A DNA stretch of 64,000 bases from Candidatus Nitrosacidococcus tergens (GTDB taxonomy: Bacteria; Pseudomonadota; Gammaproteobacteria; Nitrosococcales; Nitrosococcaceae), in assembly GCF_902810445.1 (NCBI RefSeq), contig NZ_LR778175.1, positions 1,000,501-1,064,500 on the forward strand. Reading direction: 5' to 3'. Of this stretch, positions 21,130-30,461 are shown piece after piece. Each line of letters begins with the position of its first letter. Within the stretch, counting starts at the first letter, position 1. The notes under the pieces were generated by a model. It was not told the DNA's origin. It searched no databases and saw nothing but the letters and a program-made list of their open reading frames with translations. The translations under genes and the position numbers were made by a program.

Positions 21130-22314
21130 TTGAACATTCGCCTTGCTAAACGCACTAAAACGATTAAACCTTCCCCCACTTTAGCCATTACTGCTCGAGC
21201 TAAAGCGCTTAAATCAGAAGGGAAGGATATTATTAGTTTAGGTGCTGGCGAGCCAGATTTCGATACTCCAGAGCATATTAGACAGGCTGCGATTGAAGCC
21301 ATTGAAAAGGGATTTACTAAATATACTGCAGTGGACGGCATTCCGAGTTTAAAGCAAGCGATTTTTACTAAATTTGCTCGAGAGAATAACCTGCATTATC
21401 AAACCAATCAAATTTTAGTTTCGGTAGGAGGAAAACAGTGTTTTTATAACCTTGCTCAAGCACTACTCAATCCAGAAGATGAAGTGATTATCCCTGCTCC
21501 CTACTGGGTTTCCTATCCAGATATGGTCGCTTTAGCCGAAGCCATTCCGGTGATTATTCCTACCACTCAAAAGCAACAGTTTAAAATTACGCCAGAACAA
21601 CTGGATGCCGCCATTACTCCCCGTACCCGTTTATTTGTAATCAATAGCCCCTCTAATCCTACTGGCGTAGCCTATAGTAGAGCAGAATTGGCAGCGTTAG
21701 GAGAAGTCCTTGCGCGGCATCCTCAAGTATTTGTTATTACGGATGATATTTATGAGCATATTTATTGGGGTAACGATTCTTTTTGTAACATTGCCAATGC
21801 TTGCCCAGATCTTCATGAACGAATTTTAGTACTCAATGGAGTTTCAAAAGCCTACTCCATGACTGGCTGGCGCATTGGTTATATTGCAGGACCAGCTCCT
21901 CTGATTAAAACCATGAAAACTATTCAATCTCAAAGTACTTCAAATCCTACTTCTATTTCCCAAGTGGCTGCTCAAGCCGCGCTCGAAGGAGATCAAAGCT
22001 GTGTCAAAGCCATGTGCCAGCAATTCAAGGCTCGTCATGACTTTGTCCTAGCAAAACTCAACAGCATGCCTCATGTGCAATGTGCCTCTGGGGATGGGGC
22101 TTTTTATGCTTTTCCAAATGTAGAGGAGATCATTCATTCTCGAAAAGATATTAAAGATGACATAGATCTAGCGGAAAAAATTTTAAATGAAGCTGAAGTT
22201 GCCCTTGTCCCCGGATCTGCCTTTGGTGTGCCTAATCACTTACGTCTTTCTTTTGCGACCAGCATGGAGCAGTTAGAACAAGCGTTAGAGAGAATCCATC
22301 GATTTTTAGAGTAG
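21130..22314 (+). CDS. Aspartate aminotransferase, class I/II PLP enzyme
   Basis: Fold-type I aminotransferase interconverting aspartate and oxaloacetate with 2-oxoglutarate and glutamate. Family blocks: LGAGEPDFDTPEHI, SVGGKQ, APYWVSYP, NSPSNPTG, DDIYEH and the PLP lysine in SKAYSMTGWRIGY near residue 235; the final RLSFATS holds the substrate-binding arginine. The 394-residue frame begins at TTG 21130, with AGGA seven bases upstream; no ATG fits the conserved N-terminus. The type (Ib, thermophile-like) also tolerates other substrates, so aspC is likely but not certain. Confidence 0.92.
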   Translation: MNIRLAKRTKTIKPSPTLAITARAKALKSEGKDIISLGAGEPDFDTPEHIRQAAIEAIEKGFTKYTAVDGIPSLKQAIFTKFARENNLHYQTNQILVSVGGKQCFYNLAQALLNPEDEVIIPAPYWVSYPDMVALAEAIPVIIPTTQKQQFKITPEQLDAAITPRTRLFVINSPSNPTGVAYSRAELAALGEVLARHPQVFVITDDIYEHIYWGNDSFCNIANACPDLHERILVLNGVSKAYSMTGWRIGYIAGPAPLIKTMKTIQSQSTSNPTSISQVAAQAALEGDQSCVKAMCQQFKARHDFVLAKLNSMPHVQCASGDGAFYAFPNVEEIIHSRKDIKDDIDLAEKILNEAEVALVPGSAFGVPNHLRLSFATSMEQLEQALERIHRFLE

Positions 22315-22445
22315 AAAGATTTTTAAAAATTATGTAAGTACAAACGACAATTAGTAAACAATTAAAGAATTTATTAACACGTTCTAATATACCCCTCATC
22401 GTGGTGATTAGGGCTATTTTCATGGAGCGAAAAAAATAGAATTTG

Positions 22446-23075
22446 CTAGATATCTGGAAGATCTTTTAGTTTGTTGCCGTTGTATTGCCAGTAGCTAGCA
22501 CCACGATAAGAATCACTAATATTTAACTGACCTTTGTCTTTATACACTTTGTGAGTAAGTGGCGATAGCTTCCATGTCTGACCGCCATATTCCACTTCAC
22601 GTTCACCAGCTACCGTAGCTATAATGGCATTATCTGCTGCAAACCTAATCTGCTCACCATCTTTTAAGCCTTTTTTGTAGAAACTGAATAAAGCACCTTG
22701 CTTACGAGTGGTAGCTGTTTCCTCAGAATTACGAGTGATAGCTATTTCCTCAAACTCTTTTTCTTTATTAATTTTTTCAGGGTAGATAACCTTACCATCA
22801 AATGATAGTAGTAATTGACGCACTAAATCTTTATCTAGTGCGAATAGCTCACTAATGCTTAACCTGTGTTTGCTAAAAATTTCGTGTAGCAGCTTTTCTT
22901 TAGCTTCATAGTCTTCAAGCTCGATAGCAAAGAACCGCTTTAGTCCGACCACATTGTAGTAGCCGTTAGCTTCCAAGGTACGCATACGCTCTTGATAATT
23001 GTCCGTTCCAGTTTGACCGATTTTGACTAAACCAGGTACGGCTGTTGTCATAAGATAAATAATACCTTTTGCCAT
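22446..23075 (-). CDS. T5orf172 (GIY-YIG-related) domain protein with DUF4357-like tail
   Basis: The N-terminal 90 residues match the T5orf172 type of GIY-YIG-related domain (GIIYLMTTAVPGLVKIGQTG, then the EYE-like EAKEKLLHEIF segment). The last 60 residues (KDGEQIRFAADNAIIATVAG, VEYGGQTWKLSPLT) resemble DUF4357, often seen in restriction-associated or mobile proteins. A linker with two near-identical ITRNSEETATTRK-like stretches lies between. A DNA-cleaving role is known only for distant relatives. It lies in an accessory stretch with a DUF29 gene and a repeat lipoprotein on the same strand. Confidence 0.75.
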   Translation of the reverse strand: MAKGIIYLMTTAVPGLVKIGQTGTDNYQERMRTLEANGYYNVVGLKRFFAIELEDYEAKEKLLHEIFSKHRLSISELFALDKDLVRQLLLSFDGKVIYPEKINKEKEFEEIAITRNSEETATTRKQGALFSFYKKGLKDGEQIRFAADNAIIATVAGEREVEYGGQTWKLSPLTHKVYKDKGQLNISDSYRGASYWQYNGNKLKDLPDI

Positions 23076-23131
23076 AAGAGTTATAAAATATATTAATATT
23101 ATTAGGTACTTATAAGTTTATTGAAATATGG

Positions 23132-23569
23132 TTACTGAGGATAAAAGCGATTATCTAGCACTTGCTCCATTGTCCATCCTGTTTGTTCAAAATGAGTAGG
23201 AAAGATTTCTGTATCCAAGTTAGTTTCAATAGACGCTTGCAATATTCCATTTTCGTAAGCCTCTATAATGGTTTCGTTTATTTTAGGTTTTAAACTGGGA
23301 TTTTCTCTAAGTAACCTACTAATCCTTAGTCTTTGATCTTTAATAGTACTTTTCCAGCTATTACTTCGATGTTCTGGTTGGTACTGCCATTTAAGCAAAT
23401 GTGCCATCAATATAATTAGCCTATTTTCTAAGGCGCGTAGCTCGCTTTTTCCCATATCTTCGACTTCGTCAATTAAAGCGGCTAGATCAATTTCATTAAA
23501 TCGTTGTTGTCTTAGTAATTGGGCTGTTTCTTGGGTCCAGCCATAAAAATCGGATTCGTAGGTACTCAT
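23132..23569 (-). CDS. DUF29 family protein
   Basis: A 145-residue protein with the full DUF29 pattern: YESDFYGWTQETAQLLRQQRF, LIDEVEDMGKSELRALENRL, MAHLLKWQYQP and WKSTIKDQRLRISRLL. The family is predicted all-helical, is frequent in cyanobacteria and in some proteobacteria with accessory DNA, and has no established function. Nothing is missing. It is 56 bases from the T5orf172 gene on the same strand and may be co-transcribed with it. Confidence 0.88.
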   Translation of the reverse strand: MSTYESDFYGWTQETAQLLRQQRFNEIDLAALIDEVEDMGKSELRALENRLIILMAHLLKWQYQPEHRSNSWKSTIKDQRLRISRLLRENPSLKPKINETIIEAYENGILQASIETNLDTEIFPTHFEQTGWTMEQVLDNRFYPQ

Positions 23570-23598
23570 AGTTTCGCTCTCTGATCGTTACATCTTAT

Positions 23599-24024
23599 TT
23601 AAAAATCACCATCGCCACCCATATCAGTACCACCCATATCAGTACCACCTATATCAGTACCACCTATATCAGTACCACCTATATCAGTACCACCTATATC
23701 AGTACCACCTATATCAGTACCACCTATATCAGTACCACCTATATCAGTACCACCCATATCAGTACCACCCATATCAGTACCATTCATATCAGTACCATTC
23801 ATATCATTGCCGTTGTCAGGATACTGTCCACTATCTGGATAGTAACCATAGTATGGGTAATATGGATAGTAATACGGAAAGCTATCAAAGCCACCAGAAA
23901 ATCCAAGCCAATATGGGTAACTATATATTATTCCTGAATCAGGAGTGCTAGTTTGGGTATAAGCACAAGCAGAAAGAAGCAAATATAGACTTATAATGGT
24001 AAACAATATTTTATTTTTTACCAT
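23599..24024 (-). CDS. Lipoprotein with GGTD(I/M) pentapeptide repeats
   Basis: A 141-residue predicted outer-membrane lipoprotein. The signal peptide ends in the lipobox LSAC with Cys20 as the lipidation site. A tyrosine/proline-rich stretch follows (PYYYPYYPYYGYYPDSG), then about twelve five-residue repeats of the form GGTDI, GGTDM or NGTDM, ending in GGDGDF. One acidic Asp per unit could bind calcium or coat the surface; that is inference. The repeats are encoded by near-identical 15-base units, so unit number can change without loss of frame. No homologue of known function is recognised. Confidence 0.7.
   Translation of the reverse strand: MVKNKILFTIISLYLLLSACAYTQTSTPDSGIIYSYPYWLGFSGGFDSFPYYYPYYPYYGYYPDSGQYPDNGNDMNGTDMNGTDMGGTDMGGTDIGGTDIGGTDIGGTDIGGTDIGGTDIGGTDIGGTDMGGTDMGGDGDF
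23621..23800 (-). repeat. Twelve tandem 15-bp units inside the lipoprotein gene
   Basis: ATATCAGTACCACCT and single-base variants recur with exact 15-base spacing from 23621 to 23800, with a degenerate thirteenth copy at 23801. The central copies are identical, which points to recent slippage or gene conversion. The period equals five codons. Confidence 0.95.
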
Positions 24025-24553
24025 AAAAACACCTTACCAAGAGCCTTGAGGGGCATATATCCAGATCATAATAAGCTAATCAAGGTTTTTAATTTTTAAA
24101 AATGCTCATTTTTAGAAGAAAGTTTCATGGCCATTCTCTATCCTCTATAAAGGATAAATCACCTCTTCAGTATAGCGAGTAATAAAAAGAGGATATACAG
24201 AATATGGCTACCATAAAAACAGCGTTTGAATAATTGGTTTAAGGACGGATTTTGCTCTAGTTAGGAGCTACTTACTCTCTGTGGTTAAATTTCGCTTCTT
24301 GGCTACGAAAAGCCCGTAGTTGGGTACGTAATGCCTCTATAAGGAGGATCATGATTCTTTATCTAGCCGTTTACTGTATTCGATACAGAATACACAAGTA
24401 AAACTAATCAATAATAGGAGGCTATATATAGACGATATAGGGTTTTAGATAAGAGTGCTGAGCTTGGGTAGCCTTAGAAAATTCACTGGCATAACACAGT
24501 TTATAGTCTATAGTTGACGATGGGACCTAATATGAGCAAGAGGAGTTAACCCT
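24025..24553. other. Gene-poor stretch between the lipoprotein and propeller genes
   Basis: About 530 bases without a supported gene. It has several purine-rich ribosome-site-like motifs (AAGGAGG near 24343, TAGGAGG near 24417, AGAGGAG near 24541) but only short frames follow the first two. The third serves the propeller gene at 24554. A near-palindrome TGTATTCGATACA lies around 24375-24387. I recognise no RNA gene here. Confidence 0.4.
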
Positions 24554-27500
24554 ATGAATAAATCACTGAGTGAAGTATCAGCACAAACTGCAATGATCCC
24601 ACCGACATGCACATCCCAGCTTATGCAGAACTATCGACTCGCCGCTCCTATCTTTGCTGGAACGCAGATCGCCGCAGCGCCGAATCGATCGAATGGTCAA
24701 TCGGAGGTTTACTCGATCGGTACTGACGGACATGTTTACAGGATTAGCATGGACTCCGGCAGCGATACCGGGTGGAACGTCAGCGATAGGAAATTTCCGG
24801 GAAAAGCAACTCACTTGGCGGTTGCCGGGAATCTGAACGGCAGTGTCGACATTTATGCGTCCGACGAACAAAATAGAAATAGCCAGATCTACATCGAAAG
24901 CTCATACTTGAGCCTAGCCAGCGGCATTGGCAATAATGCCCTTCAGGTGTTTGGTATTCAAAAAGATGGGTTTGCTTACGTAGTCACTTATCAGGATGCA
25001 CAAGGTAACTGGCATAATGCGCAAGACGACCACTGGGATCTTGGGGGAAAGCTTCCCGGACCAACGGCTTAAATCACCTCGCTGGTGGCGGGCAACGGAA
25101 ACGATGGCCACCTCCAAGTTATTGGTCTGGGAACAAATGGTGCGTACCTCGTTGCTTGGCAGGATGCACAAGGTAACTGGAATAATGCGCAAGACGGCCA
25201 CTGGGATCTTGGGGGAAAGTTTGCCGGACAAACGGCTCAAATCACCTCGCTGGTGGTGGGCAACGGAAACGGTGGCTACCTCCAAGTTATTGGTCTGGGA
25301 ACAGATGGTTCTGCATACCTCGTTGCTTGGCAGGATGCACAAGGTAACTGGTCAGCAGGACGTAAGCTGGCCTCTCCACCACCCGGTGTCAAATGGTCCA
25401 CACTAGCTGTGGGCAACGGAAACAAGGGCTATCTCCAAGTTATTGGTCTAGGAACAGATGGTTCTGCATACCTCGTTGCTTGGCAGGATGCACAAGGTAA
25501 CTGGACAAACGGTCGCCTTCTCGCCATTGGGTGGGTGCCGTTGCCGGATTATGGCCTGAGGAGCGGCCCAAACTCAGTGATCGGGTTGGCAGTGGGCTAC
25601 GACACCTATAATGTTCCGTTCTTAACCGCTGTACTGCAGGAGGCTGGTGATGTTTTTAGCTTTTGGATTCCTGTGAACGGCGACTGGATGCGTATCCCCT
25701 ATGATGCTCATCAGTTGTTCGGGTGGGCACCTGCTCTTGTTCCGTTTTCCAGTCATGACAGAGGTATTCACCGCGGAGTCTACGCCAGCCGAACAAATGT
25801 AGTAACTATAGGGGATAGGGGCATCCTCGGTCAGAACCTAGCCGACGACGGTAAGTACTGCCTGGGCAAATACACCCAGATTGCGACCGCCAATGGCAAT
25901 CAGGGTTACTCGGCTGTTTTTGCACTGTGTGATGACGATCAGGGGATTTATTATCTGTACCCAGGGAATCCAAACGACCATCAGTTGTCGAGACTCAAAT
26001 TGAGTGGAGATACCGCAATCCTGTCGATGGCGGCAGGCTCGGACTGTTCCGGCCTGTTGGAGGTCTTCGCAATAAGCAGTGACAGATTACTTTACCATTG
26101 CCGTCAGGACTCAAAGGATCCCCAAAAGTGGGAATTCTTCCTCAAGCTCAACACCGAGCTTACGTTTTCAAGACTCGTGGTGAGCAAGAACCCTGCCGGA
26201 TTCTCCGATCTGTTTGCGGTCACCACCAGTAATGACCTTTACCACATTTGGCAAGATCCCGAATCCAGAGACTGGCATTTTGATGAGATCGAGCTTTCAA
26301 CCCGTGGAAAGATCGAGGAATTTAGTTCCTACAGCGTGCTGATGTCAGTCTACGACGGCGACGGCGTACCGGCTATCAATACCAAAGTCCGAGTTTTCAG
26401 CGATGATCCGGTTACAATCGAGATCAACGGCTCCACCACGTTTATAGATATGTTAAATCCGTGGACCGGAACAACCAACAGCGGCGGACAGATTGCCATA
26501 GCGATGAAGACGGAATCGCTCGGAGTACCGCCGCTCACTGTGTGGACCAACTTCATGCCGGTAGACCACCGGATCGCCGTTGATCCGAGTGCGCCAGTTC
26601 AAGCCACGCTTTCAAAAATTGATGCTGATACGTTGCAAAAGGCCACATGGACTGCCGATGACGGCACTCAGACACTGTTACTTCCGAATCATCAAGATGG
26701 GAAGACTTTGCAATCAATTGTGGGCGCGGTTACTAGTGCGATGTCACTCGCCCAGACGGCTCCGTCAACCATACCGATGACCACCAATCGCGTGCATCAG
26801 CGCACCGATCCTAGGGTCGCCCGCTACATCCAAAACTACGATGACGCTTCGGCCGGCCGGATACATCTAGCGTCCGTGCCTGAGCAGTCCTAGGAGGTTG
26901 ATTTCAGTTCGGGTCGACCTGCGTTTAAAACGCTAACCCCGGCTCAATACGATGTTCTCCTATCGGATTACAGACGGCTTCCAACGGCGAGCAGTTTCTT
27001 TGGGATCGATGTCGACTGGGGAGATGTTTTTGACGCGATCAAGAACGGAGTCGCTAGTGTCTTCAGCTACGTTGTCAACAAAACCAAAGACGGTATCCGG
27101 GCAACGTTCAAGCTTTTAATCAAGGGTGCTTGTTATGTGTTTGATGCCGCGGTCCAGACAGTCGAGCAGGCGTTTGATCTGGTAGAGGAGGTATTCAAGG
27201 CCGTAAGCGTCGGCTTCGAGGAGTTGTATCGCTGGCTCGGTTTTATCTTTAACTGGCAGGACATCCTGCGCACTCACGAGGTGATCAAGTACAGCATCAA
27301 CGAAGTCTCCAAATTCGTACCAACTGTTCTGACAACGCTTCAAGAGCAAATCAGCGAATACATCAAGGCTATCGATGGTCAGGTAAAGGATACGTTCCAA
27401 CAAGCCATAAAAGGCATTGGAAAAAGCAGCATACTTGGTATCCAACAGAGTATCCAACAGAAGTACGTGCCAACACAGCCGGATCAAATGACAGTGATGA

Positions 27501-28816
27501 TGGCGATGGACCACAACATCGTTTGGAACGGCTTAATGAATAATATGACGAATAGTCCGTCGATGCCCGGTGGAAGTGTGAATCTGTCGGCAATACGACC
27601 GGAAGCACGAGCGGCAGCTGCGAATCTCATGGAGCTGCTCGAACAGAGCGCAGGTGACTTCCAGTCTTCGGACGCATTCAACCAGGCAAAGGACTATCTG
27701 TCTCGGGCAATGACCGCCGGCGGCCCGGATCAGTTCGTCTCGAATACCCTTGCCGGATTGTTGTCCGTTGTGGAGGGTGTTGTGGTTTGGAGTCTTGATG
27801 TTGCTGCGAATACAATTGTTACTGCAATCTTTAATGCAGCCAGAAGCCTTATTGCAGAGCTCAATCTGATGCTCAACCAAGAATGGAATATTCCTTTTGT
27901 TTCGGATCTCTACTTGAAGGTTACGGGTGGTTCGACACTCACGGCTCTGGATCTGGGGGCGCTGCTGCTCGCCGTGCCGACGACAGTAATCTACAAGGGC
28001 ATCTTCAAAGTCGCCCCGTTTCCAGACACCGAGAGCATCGCAAGCTTCAAGGCATTTTTCAACGTTGATACGCTGCATCAATCCAGCGGTCTGAAATCGT
28101 CACAACAAACACATGCTCAACTGCTCCAAGCAACTCAGTCCGCGAATCTCGAAGATTGGCGAAAAACAGGAGCTCAGATCTTTACAATCTTAGGCTATAT
28201 AGCAGACATTGGTTACGCAGGCTGCAGGACTCTTCTGGATGCTAACGATGCTAATCCACTCAGTAACAGTAATCCACTCAGTAAGCAACGCAGCGAAAGA
28301 TTTTCAAAAGCTATGTCGACTTATGCAATAACTTTCAAATTCGTCGGCCAAGCGTTCAAGATCCCTTGGCCATGGAGTACTGAATTCATTTCGTGCGATA
28401 GGGAGGGATTTGAAAACATTATTTGGATATACGAATTGCTCCCATTGATTGTAGAAGCCAGTTTCTTTTTTTCCGAGGATGAGTTCGACGACGAGCAACG
28501 GAACAGCCGGATCGCGCGCGCTTCAGGCGATAGAGGAGCCGTAATTGCCTCGATTTTTGGAGCTGTCGAAGCAGTCCTGCTAATAATTAAGAACATCAAA
28601 AGCGGGTGCAACAGTATAAAAATAGCCTCTGATATGATGTTGTGTATTCCGGAGGTTCTTACTTTCTGTAAGATCAGCTCTCTGAACGAAATCTTCAAGA
28701 ATGTCCCATTTGTTATTCTGGTGGTGGCCGATGGAATCAGCTTTATTGGGCTCTTGCTTGGGTTCGCGGTGGACATGGGAGGGTCAAGGCCAAAGGATTT
28801 CAATACCAGCCGATGA
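24554..28816 (+). pseudogene. Large PLL/tectonin-like beta-propeller protein gene, one frame cut by two stop codons
   Basis: One reading frame runs from ATG 24554 to TGA 28816 (1421 codons) interrupted only by TAA at 25070 and TAG at 26891. In the next repeat unit the first position reads CAA within GCT-CAA-ATC, so the TAA is a C-to-T nonsense change; the 81 codons after the TAG are open. The N-terminal half has propeller-type repeats (QVIGLGTDGSAYLVAWQDAQ) like bacterial lectins of the PLL/tectonin sort. A middle domain follows (residues about 590-780). The helical C-terminal half (AVQTVEQAFDLVEEVF, ELYRWLGFIFNWQDILRTHEVIKY) has no known function. The gene is clearly richer in G+C than its neighbours, so it was acquired. 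Pieces could be made from internal starts (GTG 25085, GTG 27137). Confidence 0.8.
24992..25516 (+). repeat. Tandem 51-57-codon repeats within the propeller gene
   Basis: The segment encoding QDAQGNW recurs at about 24992, 25160, 25331 and 25484, giving spacings of 56, 57 and 51 codons. Flanking DNA of the first three units is nearly identical for over 100 bases, implying recent duplication or gene conversion of propeller blades. Confidence 0.9.
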
Positions 28817-28964
28817 TTGCCTTTGTCCGTGTAGGCAGGCGGGAGCTCGTTGCCCGCCATTCCAACATTACAACAACGCAGATCTACGCCCATAATTTAG
28901 ATAAGTTAAAAACCAGTGTGCAACGATAGTCAGTAAAGCATTGCTTTGTTAAAAGGAGAACGTG

Positions 28965-29042
28965 ATGGCACTAATGGTTGAAGAAGTTTACACAGCGTTT
29001 AAATCCGTAGGCATAGATGAAGAGCAAACCAAGAAGTGCTAG
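28965..29042 (+). pseudogene. N-terminal stub of a DUF1640-like coiled-coil protein
   Basis: AAAGGAG precedes an ATG whose 25-residue product (starting MALMVEEVYTAFKSVGIDEEQ) resembles the opening of DUF1640/coiled-coil proteins that normally continue for about 100 residues. It ends at TAG 29040-29042, and the DNA that follows is the IS607 remnant. It therefore looks like a gene cut by insertion or deletion. The match is short, so identity is tentative. Confidence 0.4.
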
Positions 29043-29112
29043 CTGCTCATTAAAAGGGGCTCGAACAGATTGGCTTGAATCTACCCATATCTACTATGCT
29101 AATATCCGCAAA

Positions 29113-29560
29113 ATGGAAAGATTTGTTGGCATAAGTGAAGCCGCTTCGGCGCTGGGAGTGCCCATCACGACCCTGCGCCGCTGGGAGGCATCGGGCAAGC
29201 TGGTCGCCGAGCATACGGCGGGCGGCCACCGCCGCTATGACCTCGCCAAACGCAAACGCGAACTGTTCCGTGCTGCTGTCGAAGCCAGCCGTCGCACCGT
29301 GGCCTATGCCCGCGTCTCCAGCCACGACCAGAAGGACGATCTGGAACGCCAAAAACAGGTGCTGGAGCTGTACTGCGCCCGCCAAGGCTGGACGTTCGAG
29401 GTCATCGCCGATCTTGGCTCTGGCATGCACTACCACCAGAAGGGACTCAAGAAGCTGCTGGAGGCCATCATCGATGGCCAGATCAGGCAGCATGGTCATC
29501 ACCCACAAGGATCGGTTGTTGCGCTTTGGGCAGGGTAATGATGCGGACACGACATTTTGA
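29113..29560 (+). mobile_element. Truncated IS607-family TnpA (serine recombinase) remnant
   Basis: The frame from ATG 29113 encodes the MerR-like helix-turn-helix of IS607 transposases (ISEAASALGVPITTLRRWEASGKL, HTAGGHRRYD). The serine recombinase core follows, with its nucleophile in VAYARVSSHDQ (Ser69/70). Near 29490 one extra base shifts the frame: the expected VITHKDRLLRFG is read in the +1 frame, while the original frame ends at 29538. Downstream recombinase sequence and the TnpB partner are absent, so the element is dead. Base composition is much richer in G+C than the chromosome. It lies just before the terminator of tRNA-Asn. Confidence 0.85.
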
Positions 29561-29589
29561 AAATGCTACTTGCAAACTGCCAAATCAAC

Positions 29590-29621
29590 AAAAAAAGGCT
29601 TCAACTTAATCTGTTGAAGCC
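29590..29621 (-). terminator. Rho-independent terminator of tRNA-Asn
   Basis: Reading leftward, GGCTTCAAC pairs perfectly with GTTGAAGCC across a seven-base loop and is followed by seven T. It is 38 bases past the tRNA 3' end. Confidence 0.9.
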
Positions 29622-29658
29622 CTTCTCAGAACTTATTTCTACTCTTGAAACTCAAAAT

Positions 29659-29734
29659 TGGCTCCCCGGGACGGGCTCGAACCGCCGACCTAGTGGTTAA
29701 CAGCCACCCGCTCTACCGACTGAGCTACCGGGGA
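29659..29734 (-). tRNA. tRNA-Asn (GTT)
   Basis: Acceptor TCCCCGG/CCGGGGA, anticodon loop CTGTTAA giving GTT, T arm GGTTCGAGCCC, encoded CCA. Its 3' end faces the accessory stretch at 22-29.5 kb, an orientation common for island insertion. I found no second copy of the tRNA end. Confidence 0.95.
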
Positions 29735-29783
29735 ACATTGAAGCTATTTTAAGAGGGGTTGCCCTTTTCGTCAACCATTCTTT

Positions 29784-30401
29784 TTATTTATCATGAATAT
29801 AGGCAGCAGCATAATCTTCCATGGATGCCTGTACTACTTGAAAGGCGTGGTCACGATCATAAGTTTTACCAAGGGTGACTGGAGAGAGCTGATCGGGCAC
29901 CATTTTATAAGTGACAAAGTAATGGCGAAGCCGCTCTACATAAATAGAAGGTAAATCTATAATATCTTTTACAGAATCTAAGGCACTATCTCCCTTTAAT
30001 ACTGCAATAATTTTATCGTCCACCTCTCCCCTATCAATAGTTTGAATCCCACCAATGACTCGAGCCTCTAAGAGAATATCTGAACGGTTAACAGGTCGCT
30101 CAGTTATTACACAAATATCTAAAGGATCTCCATCACCCCTATCTGCTCCATCACATAGACTGGCGACTTTATCCGCTGAATAGGTACGAGGAATTAATCC
30201 GTAGAGACTAGGAGGTAGTGAAGAACCATGTTGAGGACGATCTACCCGTAAGCATCCAGTAACCTTATCTAGTTCGTACTTAATGGGATCAAAAGGAGTA
30301 ATTTCGATATAAGCATGAACAAACTCTGGGGGGGTGGCACCTGTCTCTGCCCCATGCCAGGGATGAAGCCGGTATTTAGGGAAATCTCGGGTAGCGGTCA
30401 T
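29784..30401 (-). CDS. ppa: Inorganic pyrophosphatase, family I
   Basis: Soluble Mg-dependent enzyme that splits pyrophosphate and so drives biosynthetic reactions. The active-site region is present as GDGDPLDICVITER with the clustered aspartates, preceded by DADRGDG-like CDGADRGDG and followed by GEVDDKIIAVLKGD and IKDIIDLP-like VKDIIDLPSIYVERLRHYF. At 205 residues it is somewhat longer than the 175-residue E. coli enzyme, as in several eukaryote-like or large-form bacterial pyrophosphatases. It is downstream of the ATP-grasp-like gene on the same strand. Confidence 0.88.
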   Translation of the reverse strand: MTATRDFPKYRLHPWHGAETGATPPEFVHAYIEITPFDPIKYELDKVTGCLRVDRPQHGSSLPPSLYGLIPRTYSADKVASLCDGADRGDGDPLDICVITERPVNRSDILLEARVIGGIQTIDRGEVDDKIIAVLKGDSALDSVKDIIDLPSIYVERLRHYFVTYKMVPDQLSPVTLGKTYDRDHAFQVVQASMEDYAAAYIHDK

Positions 30402-30461
30402 AATGACTCCTAATTATTTCTTGGTTATGTCAATGTAAGTAAATAGTGTATTCTAATCTTT

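Noticed and set aside
22338..22438. Short frame ending FMERKK after the aminotransferase
   Set aside because: No start codon or ribosome site and no recognisable homology.
23621..23815. Regular repeats resembling a CRISPR array
   Set aside because: Units are 15 bases, contiguous without spacers, and encode an in-frame protein repeat.
25085..25342. Leftward and alternative-frame ORFs in the propeller gene
   Set aside because: They arise from the high G+C content and the near-identical repeats of the real frame.
26891..26893. TAG as a pyrrolysine codon
   Set aside because: No pylT/pylS genes are visible and there is no family in which this site is known to be pyrrolysine; a nonsense change is simpler.
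29659..29734. tRNA-Asn as an island attachment site
   Set aside because: No second copy of the tRNA 3' end was found in 22-29.5 kb and no integrase is present.
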